Assembly: GCA_023375675.1 (NCBI GenBank)
Contig: JALQBC010000066.1
Span: forward strand, 1-64,000
Direction of reading: 5' to 3'
DNA from: Cytospora piceicola
Taxonomy: Eukaryota; Ascomycota; Sordariomycetes; Diaporthales; Cytosporaceae
DNA: 64,000 bases
Below are positions 21,107 through 32,335 of this stretch, in pieces. Position numbers and translations under genes: made by a program. Position 1 is the stretch's first letter. Each line of letters begins with the position of its first letter. Under the pieces are notes generated by a model, which saw only the letters and a list, made by a program, of their open reading frames with translations, was not told the DNA's origin and ran no database searches.

Positions 21107-21931
21107 TTAATCACGAGGACTTGGTGCAAGAGCTGTGCAGCTGAATCGAAGATCATCGATGCCAGCGTCCTGTACCAGCTTGATCACTCTCTTCAACCCC
21201 AAGTCAAGCGCCCGAGGACTCAGAACATCCTCATCTTCAGAGAGTGTACCTCTGTCGATCGGTCCCTTTCTCGAGCCCTCCAACTCCCAAAGATGGCCAT
21301 CATCGGTCTTGACGAAGGAAATAAAGTGATGTCCTTCACGGTGGCCAGTTTCGGGTGACGGGGGTGTGGTGTCACCCAGATTTGCAACAGATTTGTGGGC
21401 TGCCTCAAAAGCCTCACTATCGTAGAGCATCTGTGCTCGTTCTGACATATTCAATGGTATTGCAGCACGGCGGATGCTATCAAGGTAGCTGCCTGGAGCA
21501 ATGTGCTTGGATGCTGGCCCGTTGATAACTGAGTGGAGGAGACCAATCGAGCCGCAGGCGTTGCCGATGGTCTGTTTGAACCAAATCACGGGTTCATCCT
21601 CGCCAAAGCCAGAATAGTTTCCCTTTCCTGCGTCTTCATTCTTTCGCTCATCATCCCAGACCTTGGTGAGGGGGATGATGACAAGGAGGGCGTGGGCTGG
21701 TCGAGGGATATGAGCCAAGAGCTCAGGCTCATCCAATGAATAGACATCGTAAAATTGGAGATCATCCGACAGACCGAGCCGCCCCTTCAGGGCGTTCATG
21801 ACCTCAGGGTTGTTCTCTGTTTGCCAAAATCAATAATCGTAGGTGGAAAGCGGGGTTTGTCGGCGAGGCCACTATTTTGTGGCAGCCGGAGCATGCTTAC
21901 CCAATACCGTCCAGCACTTTCGCTCAGCCAT
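21107..21931 (-). CDS. YUH1: Ubiquitin C-terminal hydrolase, YUH1/UCH-L type (peptidase C12)
   Basis: This cysteine protease trims small adducts from the ubiquitin C-terminus and, in yeast, processes the Nedd8-like Rub1. Exon 1 is 21931-21901 and exon 2 is 21816-21107, with an 84-nt intron (GTAAGC...AACAG). The product is 246 aa, the usual size. It starts MAERKCWTVLENNPEVMNAL, which matches the family's opening. The oxyanion Gln (92) and catalytic Cys (98) lie in KQTIGNACGSIGLLHS, and the catalytic His (174) in EGHHFISFV. The third triad position, normally Asp in an ELDG context, reads LWELEGSRKGP, so it is Glu (190). The crossover-loop region lies between Cys and His. Everything else looks intact, so the gene is probably functional; the Glu may be normal in filamentous fungi. 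Confidence 0.93.
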
Positions 21932-23524
21932 CTTGATCTCCTAATGAAGCCGGGAGTTTAAGGTCGCCTGAAACTCAATCAGTTCTGATGGGATATTCAG
22001 TACTGAGCTCAAAAATCAAGGACATGTCATCGGAGGCTTTCCTTTGCTGAGGTGAATTTCGAACGCAGGCAATAGCTGCGTCGCACTTGGGTTTGGCTTA
22101 CGTTGGTCTCGGTTGACTGCTGTCCAGATTGGTATTTGCAAAGTTGTGATCGTCAACGTGATCACCTGCAGGTAGGCAGGATGGCTTGGGCTCTATTTGA
22201 GAACCTCGGCGATGTGGACTGTGAACGGAGTGATGATGATGGCTGAAGTAGGCTACAATGTGCTGACGTTGCGGCATCAACCAGGTGATGGTTTTCAGCA
22301 GCCCCAGGTCTTGGCAGCTGGCAGCCACTTTCTAAGGCCACACTAACACAGCCAATCATATTACACCGTTGCGGAATAAAGGTGGGACTCGTTCAACACC
22401 AACATAAATATCCTGCTGTGCTTCTCTTCCTCTCCCACTTCCATTTTCTAAGCTTTCACACTTCAATGCTAGAACCTGCAGTCAAGCTTTCATAATGGGG
22501 AAAATTCCATCGATCTCGAGTTATGGCCCAATATGGATCGAATGAGATGAGGTCCAGCGCCTTCATTCGAGACACCGCGGACCTTCACCAGCCACAAACC
22601 AAGCTTATTACTACCCGCTTAGGGCTTTGCAAAACAAACGGTGGGCATCAACGTTACGGAATATTTGCCTGGAGTCTGAATGACAACATTGTTTCAATGG
22701 AATGGTCTGACTGTATCATCCACGCGTAATTCTAACACCTTGGAAATTTGTCTCCGTATTGCTCCCACCCAGATGGGATAAACAAAAGAGGATACACATA
22801 GACACATGCCTGCACTGTAGAACTGGAGGGCGACTTCAACCTATATTCAGCGGTCAGCTCGCAGAAGCCTACCATTTTGTGTGAGGATATTGTTTGTTCA
22901 TAGACCGATAACCCAGACCAGGCATGAGTCGACGGATACTTATTTCCCAAGGGTTCCCAGAGGTCTTGTAGGGAGCCAGCGCCCCGTGCATGTGCTCTGC
23001 TCATGTGTTCGCTTCACCAGGAGGGGTTTCTTGACCTCAACTGAGCAACCATAGTAGCAACCAAGTAATGGAACTGGCTGGCCCTTGCAACAGGTTCTCG
23101 TAGATTTTGGGACTGCCTGGAGAACTCGCTGAGTTCGGCATAAGATACATACTTACCTCTTTGAACCCTCAAACCAACCCGCCAGCCACGGCTACACGTC
23201 AGAGCTCCAGCCAGCTCAGATACCTATACGGTATGAATTGCTTGCATTGAACACAAATGTTGCACCACAGCAACTGTAAAGTGTGGCACTAAGTCCGGGT
23301 GGCTAACGACGTGAGGGCTAAAGAAATAAAAGAAGACATCTCACGATGGTCAAGAAGATGATGCTACCTCTCTTCCATCTACAAAAGGGAGTGGGCTACT
23401 CCACTGTAAGCACATCCTGAGCCACTGCCATCATAACCATCACCATATTAATACCAAGACACCATATTAAGCCGATCCTGCGAACCTCTGGGCCTCTCTC
23501 CCCACCCAAGCACCAAGCGCCAAA
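21932..23524. other. Intergenic region with promoter-like segments, no supported gene
   Basis: About 1.6 kb. At 22400-22500 there is a TATA-like CATAAATATCC, a CT-rich stretch and an ATG at 22494 that opens only 16 codons; the overlapping frame 22523-22729 encodes 68 aa without motif. This may be the start of a lost gene. Another open frame on the minus strand at 22732-23004 is unsupported. At 23380-23520 a CT- and CA-rich leader precedes the broken gene at 23525. Confidence 0.45.
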
Positions 23525-23735
23525 ATGGAGTTCATCATTGCCACCGCTGCCCTTTTCGCCGCCTCTCCACCGCCGCTCCCTTAATCACGGACTCCGTCGC
23601 GCTCACTTTCTGGGCTGCCGCGGAGAACGCCTTCAAAAAGGTTGTGCCTATCGACGGTACCCTTCACCGGCATTTATTCCGAACTGAGCTTTACCTTCGC
23701 CCCCGCCACCTCGATAATATGAGGCGGTAATTTCC
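23525..23735 (+). pseudogene. Frameshifted small secreted-protein gene, truncated at the AT-block edge
   Basis: ATG 23525 has an excellent context (CAAAATGG) and opens a signal peptide, MEFIIATAALFAAS, but the frame stops after 19 codons. Shifting by one base near 23570 restores STAAPLITDSVALTFWAAAEN and AFKKVVPIDGT, the natural continuation. A second one-base shift near 23660 gives FTGIYSELSFTFAPATS, then a TGA. Soon after (about 23740) the sequence turns into RIP-damaged DNA and homology ends. Thus it is a secreted protein gene with at least two frameshifts and a lost 3' end. I do not recognise the protein family. Confidence 0.6.
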
Positions 23736-23899
23736 GATTTTAGCAGGTTTCGGCTCCTGAGACACTGTTTTTAGAGTATATTCTCAAGTCTAATATAGTT
23801 TTTAGAGTATATTTTCGAGTATAATATATATATCGTAAGTTAAAACTTTATCTCTAAAGTTTAGCTTCGAGATTTCGAAACTATAACTCGAGGTCGGCC

Positions 23900-24065
23900 T
23901 TTAGCTAGCCTTCGAAGCTAGTCTTCGAGTCTTAATCGTAACTATTACTGTCTGTATATCGCCCGCGACCCTCGACCTTCGACCTTCGAGTCTGATCGTA
24001 CGTAGCTATCTGTCTTTATATCGCCTTTAACCTTCGACCTTCGGCCTTCGAGTCCTGATCGTTTA
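23900..24065. repeat. Degenerate repeat of CTTCGACCTTCGAGT phrases
   Basis: Two to three copies, about 70 bp apart, of a segment with CTGT-TATATCGCC followed by CCTTCGACCTTCGAGTC and TGATCG. It lies just inside the right AT-rich block. Confidence 0.6.
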
Positions 24066-27000
24066 GCTTTTATTACGCCTAATAGATTACTGATTATCTA
24101 ACCGTAGCTGTACAGGTAGTATTTCTAGTACGTCTTATAGTCGGTCCGCCCTAGAAGATCTACGTACAATTCCTTTTACGGCCGGTCTGCTACGGTCGGC
24201 TTAAGCTATACCGAGTAGGAAAGGCGATACGGGAGGCTATAATACCTTAAATAGTTTAGCCGGATAATCTATAGATAGCTATAATGCCTTTTATAGTCGG
24301 TCTGCTATAAAAGACGTAACGTATACTATAGGGATAGCTATTAGATTACGATATAGGCGACGTAAGAATCTTACCTGAAGAAGGTTAGTTATAAAGGGCC
24401 TCCGGCTTAAAAGGGAAAAGGGAAGGCTATTCGATTAAATACTAAAGGCGATAAAAGCGATAAATGGTTATAATCGTTCGTGTAATATCCTAACGCCTAA
24501 ATTTATATATCTAATCTGAATATCCTTGCCCTTATTTATTATAAAGTTATTATCGTTATTACCTTATTACTATCAGAGCTATTGTTTACCTTTAGAACTA
24601 TCGTCACTATCGTCGGTATAGTTAGCCTTAGACCTATTATTACTATCGTTACCGTCGTTACTCTTTATACCGTTAATGTCTATACTGTTACCCTTAGCGC
24701 TATTATCTTTAGAACTATCCTTACCCTCGTTTATAATATCGTTTAATACTACCGCCTGTATTAGTAGCGATATACTACTCGGCTAAAGGGCGGTTAGCTA
24801 TAATAATCGTCGACGTATTATAAAATCCTCTACCTTTAGGGACTAGCGCTTTAAAAACCTTTCTAAAGAGTAACTATCGTTAGAATTTTAACGTTTTAAG
24901 GTCGACCTTAGATTCGAAACCGGCTATTGTTTAATAACGACACTTTTAGTAGTAATACCTGCTTTATCTTTTCCGGACGTCTTACCCTTCCCGGAAGCCT
25001 TACTTTAAGGTAATAGCTATAAAGTCTAACTATCGTTTTCGACAGGCTTTTAACCTTTAAGGTATATATATACTTTTATATAGGCGATCGAAACGTAGTT
25101 GTTAATCGACTTAAGTGTATCGCGGTTTATATAGCAGCCGTCTAATAACTAGTGTTATAAAAAACTACTTTTTTTTAAGAATAAATAAAGGTATTCGGAA
25201 TATATATGTTCCTTTAGATCGGTAGGGATATTATTATTACTTAAAAGGATATCTCGAAGCTTTTTAAAAAGGTTTTTAACCTTCTTTATAAAGTCTAACA
25301 GCTCGATCTTAAATATTAAATAACACTTTATAATATACTTTTTCAACCGGTAAAAGATATTTATCTCGAAGTTATAAAGCTAATAACAATACTTTTATAG
25401 TAACGGGATAAAGGTAAGATTTCGGAATTCGTATTCTATAGTTTTAAGATATTAATCGCGATTAGTTATATCCCGAAAGCCTAGTCTATAAGCCTAATAC
25501 GTAAAAGGTTTTTTCTGCTAATCGTCGCTTTAGCTTTTCTTTTATAAACTGTAATCTTATATAACCTTATATTTGTTTTAAGAATTTTAAAGTACCTACG
25601 ATAAAAAAGGCTTTTAAACGGCCTTTTATATCTAAATAGCAGCTTTATCGATAATATCTATTTTACTTTTAAAATAGAGGTTAAAGTAAAAAACGACCTT
25701 TTTATAGTTTTCCGAGTCTTTATATCTTTATTAATATTATTATATATAGGTTTCGAAATAACAGACCGAGTATTAAAACGTTTTCGATAGCCTTTAGTTA
25801 AGCTTATTACAGTCGTTTATATATTATTAATAGAATTTAAAGGATTAATACTTATTAAGATTATTCTTTATACTTATTTAGTAAAAGCCGTATTTATAAA
25901 CTATTATCGGAAGCGATTACTTTTTTAAAAGTATATAACTTTAGCGGTGTTAATCGAGGTAATATTTTATACCGAATCTTTCCCGCCTTCCGGTATAGTC
26001 GATATAATCGTAATAAAGGTATTTTTAAAAAAAGTCGTAAGCTTAGTCGAGAATACCTTTTATACCGAGATAAGAGTTAATATCCCGATAAGCTTTTAAA
26101 GCTTTTTAGTTAAAGAATAACCTTTAGTAATTATTATACCTATACCTTTACTCGCTATAAAAGCGGTTAAGGTAGTATTAAAGCTAGCTAACGTTAAGGT
26201 TATCGGTATTATAATTAAAGTACCGGAAAGAAAAAAGTTAGTTTTAACTATCTATAAGTTAAACGTATAAAAGGTCTGGTAGGTTAAGGTTTATAAACGA
26301 TAAATCGGGAGCTTTTATCTTTAAACGTTCCTTTAAAGCTTATCGCTCTTTACTAAGTTCGGGTTCGAGCTTTTAAAACGGTCTACTTATTAAGATCTAC
26401 GATAGGTAAATAAACTAAGCTAGCTAAAATAAAAGATCCGAAGTACCTATAACCTTATTAGTAATATTATTATCTTAAGTAACGTTACGAAACTTATCTT
26501 AAAAGCTTTATACCGAATCGAATAGGTCCGAGTACTTAACAGAACCTTTTACCGGTAACGATTCGCTTTAGTACTTCGAGAATATTACCGAGTTCGAAAG
26601 TCTTTATATAACAGGTATATAGCAGAAAGGGTTATACTTAAATAGTACGATCGGGAAGCCTTAACGGTTTATAATCGACTATTAGACTTTAAGTATAAAG
26701 TTTAATAAGTAACGGTCTTTACTTAGCCGCCGGTTACTAACCTTTTAAACGGCTTAAGCAACTCGTTATAAAATATCGTAAATAATCTAAAAAAGGAACC
26801 GCTTTTAATAAACACTTAGTTTAAGCTTATAAAAGTCGAAGTATACTATAGCTTTATTATATTATATATAAAACTTTAACAAAACTAATATAGTATATAA
26901 AGTACCGATTATATAGTTAAAGGAGTATAGCTAGCTATAGTAAAAGATATAGAAAAGACAGATTATATTATCGAGAAGTATATAGTTTTTAAACTCTGGT

Positions 27001-28599
27001 TTACTAAAGCCGTAGCTTATAAAAATAGCTAGACAGCTTTATTAAATCCGAAACACCTCTTAAACCGATACGTTATTAAGAGATCTTTTCTTTTAGATAT
27101 AAAGTATAAAAGGCAGACGTTTAGCCTTTATAAGCTTTTCTTTTATAATTCGTATTTTCTTCTCTATCGAAACGGTTTAAAGTATTATCTTAAAGTCTTT
27201 ATTTATTATTTTAGCCTATTGCTTATACCGAGCCTAATATATCCCGAAAAACCTTAATAAACGTCGAGCTACTATTAGGTTTTTTACAGCTATAGTAAGC
27301 TATTAAAAAACGGGAAGGCGTTAAATTTAAAGAGTTTCGAAGTTTTATAAAACCCTTTATTAATATACGCCGATTATAAGGTCGAAGAGAAACTAAGTTT
27401 AGCCCTTTACCTAGTTTAAAAAGCTTATTATAACTACTATATTAGCCCTTATATAATAGTATAAGGCCTTTTAACGATAAGTAAACGGTATAAACGCCTT
27501 TAAAAATAATATAAATAGTAAAACCGGGAAAAAGGTATTCTAGCTAGTTAAGAAGTTAAGAGCTTATAGGTTCAGGAAATTTACTAATATAATTTTAACG
27601 GACAGGATTAAATAAAAGTTATACCGGAAGCTATTTACAATATCTTTAAGGCGTTCTTTATACTATTTTTAAGAAAAGCCGGGGATAAATACTTTATCGG
27701 CTCGAAAATACTTTAAAAAGTCTTTAGACTTTAGTTTTAACGTAAGAATATCCTTAAAACTAACAGGGAATACTTTATCGCTAGCCTTTTAGTCGGTATA
27801 TACTTTAGCGATAATTATATAGTTATTTTAAACGTAAGGCTTAAACGATCTCTTAAGCTTATCCTTATTTTTAATATCGTCGAGCTTTTAGATAATCGTA
27901 GCTTTTTATAGCTTAATAACGTCCTTAATACTTTCGCCTTAACTCGTAACCGCCGTCGGGTTACTTTCGTAAACGATCTTACGCTATATCTCGGTAATAA
28001 AAAATCTATACTCTTACCTGCCTTATTATTAAGGTATATCGACGATTATAGTAGGTAGGAACTAAATATCGATACCGGCGGCTATTAAAATAGGTACGAA
28101 GAGTTTTCGGGTAAAAATAGTATATAACTTTCGTAAGGCTAATATCGTATCGAAGTATAAAAGCTTTTCTTTAAACTCGATAATTAAAGCTTAATATAAG
28201 CCGATAGATAATAAGTTTATAATCGCGGTATAGATAAAGACCGACTTAATATCTTTTATTTCTTAGTTTAACTAAACGATAATATCTTTTTATACGTTTA
28301 CTAGTAATAAGAATACCTTAAAAAAGAAGTACTTTATACTATATCCTTACTAAGCAAGCTATAATAATATATTTATTTCGTTATTTTTAAGCTAAGCTTA
28401 TTAGTTTATTAACCTAAAGGCTTTATTAAAAAAGCGTGTTTAATTTAACTATATAAATACCTTAAATCTATCCCTTGTTTTTTATTAAAACTATAAAAAG
28501 CCGTCGGCTAGCTTATCGTTCCCTTAAATATAGAAAAACTGCTTAACGGTAACGGTAACGGTAAAGGTAATAACGGAAGTAACAGCTTAGTTATAGGTT

Positions 28600-28800
28600 T
28601 ATATCGATAACTTACTAGGTATTATATAAAGTTAGTTAGCTGTTTTATTCTTTTTTTAAAAGTTCGGCTTTATTAGATATAATTAGTATTAAATAATCGA
28701 GATAAAGATTAAAAAGCTTACTATCGATAACTCGTTAAGTATTATATAAGATTAGTTAGCTATTTTATCTTTTTTTTAAAAGGTCGGCTTTAAAGCCGAC
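28600..28800. repeat. Two-copy direct repeat, spacing about 125 bp
   Basis: The phrase AACTNNNTANGTATTATATAA, followed by GTTAGTTAGCTG/ATT and a T-run and GTCGGCTTTA, occurs near 28609 and again near 28731 with RIP-type differences. Confidence 0.6.
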
Positions 28801-29109
28801 TTTTTAAAGTTAAAAGATAATTTAACCTAAATATTATTAGTAGTAATAAAAAAGAAAAAGTTTTATCTTACTTATACGCTTACCTATAATAGCCGGAGGT
28901 TTAATATCGGATTAAGGTTATTTATATAATAAAAATTAGTTTAATAAGAATTAGTTTAATAAAATCTAGATATCTTTAAGATTTCTTAAGTAAAGTTTAC
29001 GTAAAGATATTAGTTTATAGATAAGATAAGTAAGCCTAAAGATTAGGATTCTGTTATTATTATATCTATTTAATAGTAAAAGATAGGGTAAAGTTAAAAA
29101 ACTAAAAGA

Positions 29110-29340
29110 GCGTTTAAAAAATAGTATTAGTTATTTTATATTATTAAGCAGACCGGAATATACTTTTTAGTCGATACCTTAAAAATATAGAAATAAAGAT
29201 ACTTAATAAAGATACCTAATAAAGGTGCCTAATAATTTTATATTATTAAGTAAACCGGAATATACTTTTTAGTTAAAGCTTTAGAAATATAAAAATAAAA
29301 ATACTTAAGAGAAGTACTTAATAAAAGTACCTGATAATTT
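29110..29340. repeat. Two-copy direct repeat, about 105-110 bp unit
   Basis: Two adjacent units share TTTTATATTATTAAG, ACCGGAATATACTTTTTAG and several (A)ATACTTAATAAA-type steps. They differ mainly by transitions. Confidence 0.65.
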
Positions 29341-29430
29341 ATTATTAAAGCTTCTATATAGAAAGATCTAAATCTAGCTGTTAAGGTTTTTTATATCGAG
29401 TTTTTACTATTTTTAAGCTACTTTATTATA

Positions 29431-29543
29431 CTTTCGAAAGGTATAATATATACCTTCGAAAGATATAACTATATACTTCGAGAGATATAATTATATACCT
29501 CGAGAAATATAACTATATACTTTCGACAGACATAATTATAGAC
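29431..29543. repeat. 22-23-bp minisatellite
   Basis: Five tandem units of the form YTTCGAAAGATATAACTATATA, differing at a few positions by transitions. Confidence 0.8.
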
Positions 29544-31864
29544 TTAGAAGACCGAGAGAAGCTGTTATTATCGAGAAATGTCTTTATATAAAAGACGGTT
29601 AAAAAAATATCTCTGTTAACCTAGAATACCTTCGGCTACTTTACCGATTAGTAAAAGATTTTAAATAAGTTAAACTATAGCCGCTTAATAGTCCTTTTTA
29701 TAATATAAGAGTTTAAACTGTTATAAGACGACTTATTAGTAGACTAGCTAATACGTTTTATAAATATAATAATCGAGGATCTCCGCTTTTATATAAAAAA
29801 GGTTAAATATTAAACGAAGAAAAGTATCGTTATAGCTTATATTATATTCGAGCTTTAAGAATAAGACTAGCCCGACGTAATATAACGTATATAGTTTTTA
29901 TTTAGGTTAAAAAGCTTATTCGATATAACGGTTCCGGAGCTTTATTAGTAGATTGTTAACCGGCGTATCTTTTTAAACGGAGGCTAAAAAGTATAATAGT
30001 ATAGACTTTTTATTACTTATTTACTAATTATCGACGCTTTAGCTAATAACTTACGATATAACGCTAAAGTATATCGTATACTACTATTCGAGGTTTTTAA
30101 TATAGTTATAATAAACTATTAAGGCTTATATACTTATATAAAGCGTAAAAAGATATAATCGGCTTTAAGTAAGTTATTTCGGAAAGATTTAGCTAGGTTA
30201 ATTATATAAGATATAAAAGCGAAATGTTCGATTTTCTTAAGAACTATAAATAAATATATTTAAGCTTATATATTAATAATACTTTCGAAAAGCGGCCGAC
30301 TATTAGTAGATATTTTTATAGTTATTTTATTAAAACGTAAGCTTTTATAGCTTAAAGACCGTTCGAAGAAAGTAGTTAGATATATAATCGACGAAGAAAA
30401 GGACTAGCTATAAGGATAAAGCGACGTATTTATAGTTTTTTTATTAAATAAAAAACGTCTTTCTTCGAATAAGGTAAGAATATACGTTATTATCGAGTCT
30501 TATATAAACTAGCTATAAAGCGATATCTTTATAGCTATTTTTTTAAAGCGGAAGCTATTTTATAGTATAAGCTTTTCGGATAAGGGCGTATACGCTATTT
30601 CCGATTTAGATAAAGACCGACTACGATAAGTTACTTTAATAGCTATTCCGCTTAAACAGACGTTTCTTTAAAAGAGTATTACTGTATAATTACGATAAAA
30701 GTTAGATAAGTAGCTAAGTAATATAAGTATACTTACTATAATTATCGTTTTAATCGGCTCGGATAAAAAGCTAAAACTAAATGTCTTTATTAAGTAGCTA
30801 GAAATAAGTATACTTATTAAAAGCTTTATTTTTATCGGCTCGAATAAAAAGTTTTTAAATAATACTATAAAGGACGTCTTTTATATAAAAAGGCGTACGT
30901 TTTTTACGTACTAAAAGATTAGTATCGAGCCGCTATAACCGAAAAAAAAGCCGAAAAAAAGTATTTTTTTTTAGATATTAACTTAACTTTAAGAAAAGCT
31001 TAATAGGAAAGGTATCTTATATTTAATCGATAAAACGAAAAGTAAAGAGAAAGCGAGACTAATATTATAGCTTTTCTTAGATAACGAAGGCGTTTCTCTT
31101 AATATAACGATATATAATAAGGTTTTACCTATTTTAAAAAATAACCTTAAACGAAGGTATTAAAATATAGCGGCGTAAACACGACGTAAGTATTAAGTCT
31201 TATATATTAGTCTTCTTTATAATAATAAAAAGCTTTTTACTAAGCTTACTATTTAAAGGATTATCTAAAAGATAAAGGGATTAATATAAAGACAGGGCCG
31301 ATAGGATAGTAATTAAAATAAGTAAAAAGCTAAAAGCGATTTTTTAAGACTAGTATTTATTTTACTTTTATTTAATAAACTAAAAAAGACGGAAAGGAAT
31401 ATATTAATTATTCGGGAAAAGTAAGTATTAAAATAAGAATAATTATCTACTTTTATCTTAACGTTTACTAATATATAATATAAAGATTCCGGCTAATCGT
31501 TTTATCGTAATATATGTATAAGGATTTCCGGTAGTATTTTAATAAACTAAAAATAAAAAGGCGTAATGAAAAAGAAATATAGCTTTTCCCTTAAGGCTAT
31601 ATTAGGTTAAAAACGAGATTTCTTAAGTCTTTTCGACTTAATTAAATCGATTTAACCTAGTCTTAAAAGATTAAAGCTAAAGCTTAAAGAACAGATATAG
31701 TTAAGCTAAAAGCGACTATTTAGCTATAGCTAATAGACCGTTTTATATATACCGCTATCTTTAAGCGTTAGATTAGATATAAAGCTATCGCTATCGTGTT
31801 ATAAAGTATTTTAATATTTTATTCGTTATACTAGATATTATCGTAATCGGCTAAAAGGGCTTAT

Positions 31865-32335
31865 AGTCGAAAAGTATCGCCGAAAGCGTTACCGAAGGCG
31901 TTATTAAAGGCGTTACAGAAAGGCGACGTAGTCAGAGGTAACGCAGTTAAAGGTATTACAGTCGAAAGTATTATAGTCGAGGAATAGTAGTCGGTAAAGG
32001 AAGGAAGATATCGCAGTCGAAGGTACTATAGTCGAAGGTAATACGGTCGAAGGTATTATAGTTAAGGGTATCGCGGTTAAGAGCATCGCGGTTAAAGGTA
32101 TTATAGTTAAGGGTATCGCGGTTAAAGGCATCGCGGTTAAAAGCATCGCGGTTAAGGGTATCGCGGTTAAAGGTATCGCGGTTAAGGGATAGCGGTCGGC
32201 AGAAGAAGATATCGTAGTCGAAGGTACTATAGTTAAAGGTTAAAAATAATCGGAAAAGTATCGTAGTAAAAGGTATAGCGGTCGGAGGTTAAAGGTATAG
32301 CGGTCGAAGGTTAAAAGTATAACGGTCGGTAAAGC
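31865..32335. repeat. 15-bp minisatellite, GGTATCGCGGTTAAA units
   Basis: The core around 32040-32190 is a clean array of GGTATCGCGGTTAAG/A units; the flanks show decayed units (GGTACTATAGTCGAA, GGTATTATAGTTAAG). Unit variants differ mostly by C/T and G/A. The 77-codon minus-strand frame across it (31913-32146) just reads the 15-bp period as five-residue repeats and is not a gene. Confidence 0.85.

Noticed and set aside
25155..25346. 63-codon Lys/Leu/Ile frame in AT-rich DNA
   Set aside because: Residue bias follows base composition; stop-free by chance.
31913..32146. 77-codon minus-strand frame with repeated PLTAI
   Set aside because: It is only the 15-bp minisatellite read in one frame.
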